Source: Prevotella sp. (GTDB lineage Bacteria; Bacteroidota; Bacteroidia; Bacteroidales; Bacteroidaceae). Taken from it: a stretch of 8,342 nt of DNA. The notes under the pieces were generated by a model. That model saw only the letters and a list, made by a program, of their open reading frames with translations, was not told the origin of the DNA and did not search any database. Positions within the stretch are counted from its first letter, which is position 1, and every line of letters begins with the position of its first letter. The stretch is taken from the NCBI GenBank assembly GCA_021203915.1, contig JAJQAI010000299.1, forward strand, positions 1 to 8,342, written 5' to 3'. The translations under genes and the position numbers were made by a program. Shown piece after piece: positions 1 through 5,745 of the stretch.

Positions 1-408
1 ATGAAAAAGTTAATATTACTAACACTTATATCTGTACTCTTTGTAGGTTATGTATCTGCACAAGAGACCCAAGAAAACCAACCACAAGCTTCAATAAAGT
101 TTGATACCACTAAGCATGATTTTGGCACATTTTCCTCAAAGGATTATACCCAAAAATGTACATTTACATTCACCAATGTAGGAGATGCCCCACTAATTAT
201 TAATCAAGCTGTGGCTAGTTGTGGATGCACCGTACCTTCATACACAAAATCTCCTGTAGCACCAGGAGAAAAGGGAACCATCGATGTTACTTATAAGGGA
301 AAAGGTAAAACTCCAGGGCATTTTAATAAGTCCATCACAGTAAGCACAAATGGAGTGCCAGAGCGTGTACGCCTTTACATCGAAGGAGTTATGAAAGATG
401 ATGAATGA
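1..408 (+). CDS. Secreted DUF1573 domain protein
   Basis: Small exported protein of 135 residues with no known biochemical role. Residues 1-20 form a typical signal peptide: a Lys-Lys start, a hydrophobic core, then V-S-A before Gln21 as a plausible signal peptidase I site. The rest (about 31-131) matches the DUF1573 pattern common in Bacteroidota: an F-D-x-x-x-H-D-F-G-T strand near 34-43, a T-F-x-N-x-G-D-A-P-L stretch near 56-65, the hallmark C-G-C-T at 74-77, and an A-P-G-E-K-G turn near 87-92. DUF1573 has an immunoglobulin-like beta-sandwich fold. It is expected in the periplasm or outside the cell; there is no lipobox Cys at the cleavage site. The ATG is the first base of the window, so a longer start cannot be strictly excluded, but the signal peptide begins right there and argues that the gene is complete. 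Its promoter lies outside the window. It is separated by 137 bp from miaA and is probably a separate unit. Confidence 0.9.
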   Translation: MKKLILLTLISVLFVGYVSAQETQENQPQASIKFDTTKHDFGTFSSKDYTQKCTFTFTNVGDAPLIINQAVASCGCTVPSYTKSPVAPGEKGTIDVTYKGKGKTPGHFNKSITVSTNGVPERVRLYIEGVMKDDE

Positions 409-432
409 TTATGCCATAATTAGGCATTCATC
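400..432 (+). repeat. Imperfect inverted repeat at the end of the DUF1573 gene
   Basis: The arms ATGCC (411-415) and GGCAT (423-427) pair around a 7-nt loop. An outer pair GATGA (400-404) and TCATC (428-432) extends the stem after a 6-nt bulge on the left side. The structure overlaps the TGA stop (406-408) of the DUF1573 gene. It could contribute to transcription termination or mRNA 3'-end protection. It is not followed by a T-run, so it is not a standard intrinsic terminator. Confidence 0.35.
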
Positions 433-545
433 ACCTCCACACTAGAAAAATAGAGTTTAACTCTCCCCTACTATACACATTTTTTTTCATATTTGAGGCT
501 AAAACTCGTTTTTTGCCGATTATTTTGACAAGCATTCTTTCCTAA
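409..545. other. Intergenic region between DUF1573 gene and miaA
   Basis: A 137-bp non-coding stretch. It holds the right side of the inverted repeat at 400-432, a 13-bp palindrome at 452-464 (AGAGTT-T-AACTCT), a T-tract ending near 487, and T-rich DNA with a weak promoter-like match in front of miaA. I see no small ORF with a credible start and no tRNA. The palindrome is too tight for a strong RNA hairpin but has the form of a small operator; no regulator can be named. Confidence 0.5.
492..527 (+). promoter_or_regulatory. Weak candidate promoter for miaA
   Basis: TTTG at 492-495 and TTATTTTG at 520-527 resemble the Bacteroidota -33 (TTTG) and -7 (TAnnTTTG) elements, with one mismatch in the second. 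The 24-bp spacer is longer than the usual 19-21 bp, so the match is poor. It is proposed because miaA needs a promoter in this gap unless it is read through from upstream. A start point near 533 would leave a leader of only about 12 nt. Confidence 0.25.
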
Positions 546-1472
546 ATGTCGAAAATGATTACGATACTTGGTCCAACGGCATCTGGAAAGACTTCTCTTG
601 CCGTAGGTTTAGCCTATGAACTTTCTGGAGAGATAATAAGTGCTGATAGCCGTCAAGTCTATCGTTTAATGGACATTGGTACAGGCAAGGACTTAAAAGA
701 ATACATTATACGTGGCAAAAGCATTCCTTATCACCTAATAGATATTGTTGAGGCTGGAGAAAAATATAATGTCTTCCAATATAAAAAAGATTTCCAAAGG
801 GTTTATAAGGACATTACTAAACGAGGAGTAATACCTATTCTTTGTGGTGGCAGTGGCTTATATATAGAAGCTGTCCTAAAGGATTACAATTTAGTAGAAG
901 TTCCAGAGAATTCTTTTCTTAGAGAGAGTTTAAAAGATAAATCTTTAGAGGAGTTAACCTTAATACTTGAGAGATTAAAAAAGGAAAATCTTTCAAAGAT
1001 GCACAATCTCACAGATGTAGATACAAAAAAAAGAGCGATTCGTGCTATAGAAATTGAGACCTACTATAAAGAGAAAAGTAACTTGAAAAATAAGGCACCT
1101 TTAGAAATCGACTCTATAGTTTTTGGCATTGATATAGATCGAGAGGAAAGAAGACAAAAGATATCCTCTAGATTAAAAGAGAGGTTGGAAAACGGGATGA
1201 TCGAGGAGGTTCAAGGCCTACTTTCAAGTGGAATAAAAGCTGAGGACCTTATATATTACGGTCTTGAATATAAATATGTAACTTTGTACCTCACAGGTAA
1301 ACTCTCTTTTTCTGAGATGTTTTCTTCTTTGGAGATAGCCATTCATCAATTCGCTAAACGTCAAATGACATGGTTTAGAGGAATGCAGCGTCGAGGCACA
1401 AAAATAAATTGGTTAAATTCTTCAATGCCAATGAACGAAAAAATTGAAGCAATCAAAAAAATGCTTTCCTAA
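546..1472 (+). CDS. miaA: tRNA dimethylallyltransferase MiaA
   Basis: Transfers a dimethylallyl group from dimethylallyl diphosphate to N6 of adenosine 37 in tRNAs that read codons starting with U, the first step toward (ms2)i6A. It acts in the cytoplasm. At 308 residues it has the usual family length. Motifs in order: P-loop GPTASGKT (9-16), S-A-D-S-R-Q-V-Y-R (32-40), M-D-I-G-T-G-K-D (42-49), Y-H-L-I-D-I (62-67), G-G-S-G-L-Y-I-E-A (101-109), K-K-R-A-I-R-A-I-E-I (161-170) and the C-terminal A-K-R-Q-M-T-W-F-R-G (270-279). Where the Escherichia coli enzyme has G-Y-R-Q, this one has G-L-E-Y-K (239-243). I associate that form with a second MiaA type in Bacteroidota, so a more typical paralogue may exist elsewhere in the genome. 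The first ATG (546) is used; an in-frame ATG at 555 is an alternative. No Shine-Dalgarno is visible upstream. The next gene starts 11 bp after the stop and is probably cotranscribed. Confidence 0.94.
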   Translation: MSKMITILGPTASGKTSLAVGLAYELSGEIISADSRQVYRLMDIGTGKDLKEYIIRGKSIPYHLIDIVEAGEKYNVFQYKKDFQRVYKDITKRGVIPILCGGSGLYIEAVLKDYNLVEVPENSFLRESLKDKSLEELTLILERLKKENLSKMHNLTDVDTKKRAIRAIEIETYYKEKSNLKNKAPLEIDSIVFGIDIDREERRQKISSRLKERLENGMIEEVQGLLSSGIKAEDLIYYGLEYKYVTLYLTGKLSFSEMFSSLEIAIHQFAKRQMTWFRGMQRRGTKINWLNSSMPMNEKIEAIKKMLS

Positions 1473-1483
1473 AAAGATTCATT

Positions 1484-2419
1484 ATGCAAGAAAAGAAAAA
1501 TCGTTGGGCTATAATATTTTGCCCCCAAAAAGGCTCAAAGCAAGCTGATAAAATTTGGGGTAAGATTGAGCCTTCATTACGTGAAAAGGAAGTTCTTTAT
1601 GATCTTTTTAAGGTTAAAACAGATGGCGTTTCTTCTCAAGTGGATTCTCTTCTTGAAGATGGTTATAAAACTATCGTCGTTGTAGGGGGTGACTTTGAAC
1701 TCTCAGAGGCTGCAAATTCTATAATGAACTTGGAAGAAAAAGAAAGAGAATTGGTAGCCCTAGGTATAATACCTTTAGGGAATACTAATGATTTTGCACA
1801 TTATTGGGGATATAGTGAAGCTAGCATTGATAAAACCATTAATTGGCTAAAGAATCATAGAATTCGTAAAGTTGACGTTGGACTCATCACTTATCAAAGC
1901 GAAGAAGATAAAGAGAAAGAACATAGATATTTTTTAAACTGCGTAAATATTGGTTTAGTATCCTCAATACTCAATCTACGCCAACAAACTCATCGTTTGC
2001 TTGGTTCTAAGACTTTATCGTTTTTAGCCTCAATGGTTCTCGTTATATTCCAAAGACTTGACTATTTGGTAAAGCTAAAGATAAACTCTCAAAAAATTAC
2101 GCACAAAATTATGACTATGTGCGTGGGAAATGCTTTGGGATATGGCCTAACACCACATGCTGTCCCATATAATGGAATGCTGGATGTTTCTATAGTATAC
2201 CAAACCGAAATAACGCAACTTTTGGAGTGTATATATCTGTTTTGGACAGGAAAACTTCTCAACCATAGAAATGTTCACCCCTTCCGTACTCGTCTTCTTG
2301 AAATAGAAGAATCCTCTAAAGCTATGGTAAGTGTTGATGGGAAGATGCTCCCTACCCCTATAGGAGAATATTCAATAACTGTAGAACAAGAGGCTATAAA
2401 CTTTCTTATTCCCGACTAA
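1484..2419 (+). CDS. Divergent diacylglycerol kinase family protein (DAGK_cat / YegS-DgkB-like)
   Basis: A 311-residue protein with the layout of the lipid/sphingosine kinase family that phosphorylates diacylglycerol or related lipids with ATP. Family marks are V-V-V-G-G-D (65-70), G-I-I-P-L-G-N-T-N-D-F-A (94-105), K-V-D-V-G (129-133), N-C-V-N-I-G-L (152-158), C-V-G-N-A-L-G-Y-G (213-221), N-G-M-L-D-V-S-I-V (230-238) and V-D-G-K (284-287). Several normally constant residues differ: the ATP-loop G-G-D-G-T is G-G-D-F-E here, the usual D-G before L-D-V is N-G, and the C-terminal D-G-E is D-G-K. The substrate is therefore unknown and it may be catalytically altered. There is no signal peptide. The hydrophobic stretch at 178-189 is short and belongs to the fold rather than a transmembrane helix. 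It starts 11 bp after miaA with no visible Shine-Dalgarno, suggesting one operon, and its stop lies 8 bp from the end of nqrF on the other strand. The family call is firm; the activity is not. Confidence 0.82.
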   Translation: MQEKKNRWAIIFCPQKGSKQADKIWGKIEPSLREKEVLYDLFKVKTDGVSSQVDSLLEDGYKTIVVVGGDFELSEAANSIMNLEEKERELVALGIIPLGNTNDFAHYWGYSEASIDKTINWLKNHRIRKVDVGLITYQSEEDKEKEHRYFLNCVNIGLVSSILNLRQQTHRLLGSKTLSFLASMVLVIFQRLDYLVKLKINSQKITHKIMTMCVGNALGYGLTPHAVPYNGMLDVSIVYQTEITQLLECIYLFWTGKLLNHRNVHPFRTRLLEIEESSKAMVSVDGKMLPTPIGEYSITVEQEAINFLIPD

Positions 2420-2427
2420 TTTCTTTA

Positions 2428-3699
2428 TTAACCACCGAAGTTGTCGTACATTATTGATTCTGGTTCCACGCCAAGGCTATCAAGCATCTTAACGACAGCG
2501 TCGCTCATCGGTCCAGGACCACACATGTAATATTCAATATCCTCGGGATCCTCCACATCTTTAAGATATGTGTTGTACATAACCTGATGTACAAAACCTG
2601 CGGTATATTTAACTTTCTTTTTGTCAGCCTCTGGATCTGGACGGTCAAGAGCTAAATGGAAATGGAAATTTGAGAATTCCTTTTCAAGGCTAAGGAAATC
2701 ATTTAGATAGAACACTTCAACAAGCGAACGGGCTCCATAGAAGTAATGTAGTTCCCTATCGCGAACATTTAGCGTCTTTGTAATATGCATAATCTGTGAG
2801 CGAAGTGGAGCCATTCCAGCACCGCCTCCTACCCAAATCATCTCTTTCTTACTATCAAAGATTGGATGGAACTCACCATAAGGACCGCTCATGATAACCT
2901 TATCACCAGGCTTACGACTAAATATGTATGAGGATGCTATACCCGCAGGAACGTCTTGAAAACCGACCTGTGGTTTTGGCTTAAATGGAGGTGTAGCAAT
3001 ACGCACTGTCAACATGATCCTATCCCCTTCAGCCGGATAGTTTGCCATAGAGTAGGCTCTAACGGTATCCTCTGGATTTTGAGCTTTTATAGAGAAAATA
3101 TTAAAGTTTTCCCACATAGGTAGGAAAGTATCACCTATATCAGCCTTATCAAAGTCCTTATCGTAGTCAATCTGAGCATATTTCGGAATCTTTATTTGGG
3201 CATAAGAACCAGGAACAAAGTCCATGTGCTCTCCTTCAGGTAAAGCTACGATAAATTCTTTAATAAAGGAACTAACATTTTTGTTACTTATTACCGTGCA
3301 CTCCCATTCCTTTACACCAAGAACGCTTTCAGGAACTTTTATCTCAAAATCACCTTTCACCTTACATTGACAACCCAAACGCCAATGATTTTTTATCTGC
3401 TTTCTTGTAAAGTGTGGACGTTCAGAATCTAGAATTTCGCCTCCACCTTGGAGAACTTGAACCTTGCATTGTCCGCAACTAGACTTACCACCACAAGCCG
3501 AAGGTAGATATATTCCACTTTCGGTAAGAGTTGACATAAGAGAAGATCCTTGGGCTACACTTATAGTCTTTTCCCCATTTATTACGATGTTTACGTTCCC
3601 ACTAGGTGAAAGATACTTCTTGGCAATAAGAAGCATTATTACCAAGAGCAAAATTATAACTAGAAAGACGATTATACTAGTAAAAATAAACTGTACCAT
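2428..3699 (-). CDS. nqrF: Na+-translocating NADH:quinone oxidoreductase subunit F
   Basis: NADH-oxidising subunit and electron entry point of the Na+-pumping complex. Its 423 residues hold one N-terminal membrane anchor (about 3-26), a plant-type 2Fe-2S ferredoxin domain, and a ferredoxin-NADP reductase-like FAD/NADH module. The cluster ligands are C69, C75, C78 and C110, in the C-x5-C-x2-C-x31-C spacing expected for NqrF. The FAD motif R-A-Y-S-M-A-N-Y-P is at 214-222, the nucleotide-binding G-G-G-A-G-M-A-P-L-R-S at 291-301, and C-G-P-G-P-M at 393-398. The C-terminus ends in the family's typical D-N-F-G-G. The soluble part faces the cytoplasm. It is the last gene of the operon, 15 bp after nqrE. 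The only purine-rich element, AGAGG, ends one base from the ATG, too close for an ordinary Shine-Dalgarno, but the start is fixed by the need for the anchor. Nothing is missing. Confidence 0.97.
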   Translation of the reverse strand: MVQFIFTSIIVFLVIILLLVIMLLIAKKYLSPSGNVNIVINGEKTISVAQGSSLMSTLTESGIYLPSACGGKSSCGQCKVQVLQGGGEILDSERPHFTRKQIKNHWRLGCQCKVKGDFEIKVPESVLGVKEWECTVISNKNVSSFIKEFIVALPEGEHMDFVPGSYAQIKIPKYAQIDYDKDFDKADIGDTFLPMWENFNIFSIKAQNPEDTVRAYSMANYPAEGDRIMLTVRIATPPFKPKPQVGFQDVPAGIASSYIFSRKPGDKVIMSGPYGEFHPIFDSKKEMIWVGGGAGMAPLRSQIMHITKTLNVRDRELHYFYGARSLVEVFYLNDFLSLEKEFSNFHFHLALDRPDPEADKKKVKYTAGFVHQVMYNTYLKDVEDPEDIEYYMCGPGPMSDAVVKMLDSLGVEPESIMYDNFGG

Positions 3700-3714
3700 A
3701 CCTCTGATTTGAAG

Positions 3715-4341
3715 TTATATCTTAAGACCTGAGAAGCACATCATGGCCATTGCCATTAGTCCAACTGTAATAAATGTTATACCTAGTCCACGCAGAGGTT
3801 TTGGAACATCGCAATATTCCATTTTCTCTCTTATTGCACCCATTGAGACAATAGCAAGAGTCCAGCCAATGCCACTACCTATAGCGTATACGATGGCATC
3901 AGCAATACCACCTATATATTGAGAACTTGAAGCATCAAGATTAATACGTTGCTGCATAAATAGGGATGCTCCCATAATAGCGCAGTTTACAGCAATAAGA
4001 GGAAGAAAAATTCCAAGTGAGGAATATAGCGATGGAGAAAAACGCTCCACAATCATTTCTACTAATTGTGTAATACCCGCTATAACAGCAATAAAGAGTA
4101 TAAAGCTTAAATAGGATAAATCCACTCCTTTAACTAGGCAATCTGGACCCAAAACTCTTGTTTGAAGAAGATAATTTACAGGAACGGTTATCAGTAGCAC
4201 AAATGTTACTGCTAGACCTAATCCTAGTGAAGTCTTAACGTTTTTCGAGACAGCTAGAAAAGAACACATTCCAAGAAAGAATGCGAATATCATATTGTCT
4301 ACGAAAATCGATCTTATAAAAAGGCTTAACATGTGTTCCAT
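3715..4341 (-). CDS. nqrE: Na+-translocating NADH:quinone oxidoreductase subunit E
   Basis: Integral membrane subunit of 208 residues with six predicted helices, homologous to RnfA and to NqrD in inverted topology. It starts M-E-H-x-x-S-L like Vibrio NqrE, which supports the upstream ATG over the Met at residue 4. C26 (in [11 protein letters not shown]) and C120 (in [12 protein letters not shown]) are the two cysteines that, with two from NqrD, hold the intramembrane iron-sulphur centre. E95 (V-E-M-I-V-E-R-F) matches a transmembrane glutamate linked to Na+ uptake in Vibrio cholerae. The tail [14 protein letters not shown] is strongly conserved. It lies between nqrD (23-bp gap) and nqrF (15-bp gap). 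AGGA lies about 17 nt upstream of the ATG, too far to act as a normal ribosome binding site. nqrA and nqrF in the same operon separate it from the related Rnf complex. Confidence 0.97.
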   Translation of the reverse strand: MEHMLSLFIRSIFVDNMIFAFFLGMCSFLAVSKNVKTSLGLGLAVTFVLLITVPVNYLLQTRVLGPDCLVKGVDLSYLSFILFIAVIAGITQLVEMIVERFSPSLYSSLGIFLPLIAVNCAIMGASLFMQQRINLDASSSQYIGGIADAIVYAIGSGIGWTLAIVSMGAIREKMEYCDVPKPLRGLGITFITVGLMAMAMMCFSGLKI

Positions 4342-4364
4342 AACAAAATAACTTTTTTCCTAGG

Positions 4365-4988
4365 TTACTTTTTCTCTCCAATAAAGGCTCTATGTATCCA
4401 TATTACGCACCCAACTAAAATAAGAGCCATAGCAGGCATTGTCATCATACCGTTGTTGATATAGCCAAAAGAATAAACATCCTCAGGAAGTATCTTTATG
4501 CCCAATAACGAGCCACGACCGAAAAATTCTCTTACTATACCAACTACAATAAGAACAAAGGCATATCCAAGACCATTAGCTATACCATCAATAAGGCTAG
4601 GAATAGGCTTGTTCATCATTGCGAAGGCCTCAAGACGCCCCATTAGTATACAATTGGTAATAATAAGTCCAACATATACCGATAACTCAACGCTAACATC
4701 GTACACAAAAGCCTTGAGAATTTGACTTACAATTGTTACAAGGGTTGCAATGACAACTAGCTGAACTATTATTCTAATACGGTTTGGAATCGTATTGCGT
4801 AGCAAAGAAATTATCACATTAGCACATGCTAGAATTATAGTTACAGAAAGTCCCATAACCAGAGCAGGCTTAAGTTGTGAAGTAACTGCTAGTGCTGAGC
4901 AAATTCCAAGCACTTGAACAAGGACGGGATTATCCCCGCCAAGTGGCGTTAGAAAATAATTTTTGTTCTCTTTTGAAAAAAATCCCAT
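4365..4988 (-). CDS. nqrD: Na+-translocating NADH:quinone oxidoreductase subunit D
   Basis: Integral membrane subunit of 207 residues, about six helices, homologous to RnfE. C30 (V-L-G-I-C-S-A-L-A-V-T) and C113 (L-I-I-T-N-C-I-L-M-G-R) are the NqrD ligands of the intramembrane iron-sulphur centre. D134 (P-S-L-I-D-G-I-A-N-G-L-G-Y) matches the acidic residue tied to Na+ translocation in Vibrio cholerae. In contrast, the motif I remember as V-D-Q-I-L-K-A is V-S-Q-I-L-K-A here (Ser88), so an acidic transmembrane position is lost. The start is well supported by a strong Shine-Dalgarno in the 15-bp gap after nqrC. NqrD and NqrE sit centrally in the membrane and pass electrons between the NqrF iron-sulphur cluster and the FMN of NqrC. 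Confidence 0.97.
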   Translation of the reverse strand: MGFFSKENKNYFLTPLGGDNPVLVQVLGICSALAVTSQLKPALVMGLSVTIILACANVIISLLRNTIPNRIRIIVQLVVIATLVTIVSQILKAFVYDVSVELSVYVGLIITNCILMGRLEAFAMMNKPIPSLIDGIANGLGYAFVLIVVGIVREFFGRGSLLGIKILPEDVYSFGYINNGMMTMPAMALILVGCVIWIHRAFIGEKK

Positions 4989-4995
4989 ATTTTTT

Positions 4996-5001
4996 CTCCT
5001 T
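4996..5001 (-). promoter_or_regulatory. Strong Shine-Dalgarno of nqrD
   Basis: On the minus strand the sequence AAGGAG lies 7 nt before the nqrD ATG, immediately after the nqrC stop codon. It is the clearest ribosome binding site in the window; most other genes here have only A/T-rich leaders. It fixes the nqrD start and may lift NqrD translation within the polycistronic message. Confidence 0.75.
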
Positions 5002-5003
5002 TT

Positions 5004-5726
5004 TTAGTTCTTCAAAAAATTAAGGTACTTTGTTAGACCGTCCTTAAGCATTAGAGAAACACCATCAGAGGTTAAAGTAGCTCCAGTTACAGCATCGCAT
5101 TGAACGGTAGTATCATTGACCTCATTTTTCTTTACTACAGAAAGGGCTACGCCGCCCTCATCGTTCTTTCTTATCTTTTTACCGATGAACTGATCCTGCC
5201 AAGACCTACTATCTTTTATCTCAGCACCTAAGCCTGCGGTTTCACTTTCATGATTGAAATATGCTCCACAAACGGTATTCTTATCTTCATCGATTCCAAT
5301 ATATCCGTTAATTGGACCCCAAAGCCCCATACCATAAATAGGTACAACATACTTCGTATGACCATCGACTTGGCAGATAAATAAGGCTAACTTTCCAGCC
5401 TTGTAATCCGAGCTTCCAAGTTTAAAACCAGCATCCTCACCACCTTGAGTACCCTCTTGGGTAACCCTACCTAAAGTATCGATTATTTCATCTTGAAGAA
5501 TAACTTTAGTGTACTCTTGGGCTACCTGCTTATCGTTAAGTCCCCATATATTAAGAGCAGCAAGTATTTGTTTTTTCTTATCTAGGGCTACGTTAACATC
5601 TTGTTTGGGTTTCAAATAACTAGATGCAAAAGCTAAAAGAAAGGCCACAACAATAACAATAACTATAGAGTAAACAATCGTATAGAAATTGGAGTTTGTA
5701 TTTAATTTTTTCTTATCATTACCCAT
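5004..5726 (-). CDS. nqrC: Na+-translocating NADH:quinone oxidoreductase subunit C (covalent FMN)
   Basis: Membrane-anchored flavoprotein subunit with FMN joined by a phosphoester bond to a threonine, passing electrons from the NqrD/E iron-sulphur centre toward NqrB. From the start chosen here it has 240 residues. One helix lies at about 15-38, followed by an FMN-binding domain on the periplasmic side. The flavinylation motif D-A-V-T-G-A-T-L-T-S is at 211-220, with T217 the expected FMN-bearing residue, a good match to the ApbE target pattern. Other family marks are Y-G-M-G-L-W-G-P-I-N-G-Y-I (about 131-143) and H-E-S-E-T-A-G-L-G (about 159-167). The frame is open to a TTG at 5741 (245 residues), with ATGs at 5732 and 5726. 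A GGGGGA element at 5734-5739 lies 7 nt before the 5726 ATG and overlaps the other starts, so 5726 is preferred. It follows nqrB by 19 bp with this start. The flavin transferase needed to load FMN (ApbE) is not in the window. Confidence 0.95.
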   Translation of the reverse strand: MGNDKKKLNTNSNFYTIVYSIVIVIVVAFLLAFASSYLKPKQDVNVALDKKKQILAALNIWGLNDKQVAQEYTKVILQDEIIDTLGRVTQEGTQGGEDAGFKLGSSDYKAGKLALFICQVDGHTKYVVPIYGMGLWGPINGYIGIDEDKNTVCGAYFNHESETAGLGAEIKDSRSWQDQFIGKKIRKNDEGGVALSVVKKNEVNDTTVQCDAVTGATLTSDGVSLMLKDGLTKYLNFLKN

Positions 5727-5733
5727 TGCCATA

Positions 5734-5739
5734 TCCCCC
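5734..5739 (-). promoter_or_regulatory. Shine-Dalgarno that decides the nqrC start
   Basis: The minus-strand sequence GGGGGA lies between the nqrB stop and the nqrC reading frame. It has a 7-nt spacer to the ATG at 5726. It is too close to the ATG at 5732 and lies downstream of the TTG at 5741, so it argues for the shorter NqrC. Confidence 0.5.
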
Positions 5740-5745
5740 AAAAAT

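Noticed and set aside
493..515. Possible intrinsic terminator (GAG ... CTC followed by GTTTTTTG) before miaA
   Set aside because: The stem is only 3 bp with a 7-nt loop, far too weak for termination.
3464..3712. 82-codon plus-strand frame inside nqrF
   Set aside because: It is fully antisense to the 2Fe-2S domain and anchor of nqrF, has no recognisable domain, and nqrF is certain.
4498..4725. 75-codon plus-strand frame inside nqrD
   Set aside because: Antisense to conserved NqrD helices and without any domain signal.
3715..4988. Rnf complex (RnfA/RnfE) instead of Nqr subunits
   Set aside because: NqrD and NqrE are homologous to RnfE and RnfA, but nqrA and nqrF in the same operon, in A-B-C-D-E-F order, and the lack of RnfB/RnfC ferredoxin clusters identify Na+-NQR.
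4994..5030. T-run/A-run inverted repeat at the nqrC/nqrD junction
   Set aside because: Pairs only A with T around a short loop and overlaps the strong nqrD Shine-Dalgarno; likely a by-product of AT-rich sequence.
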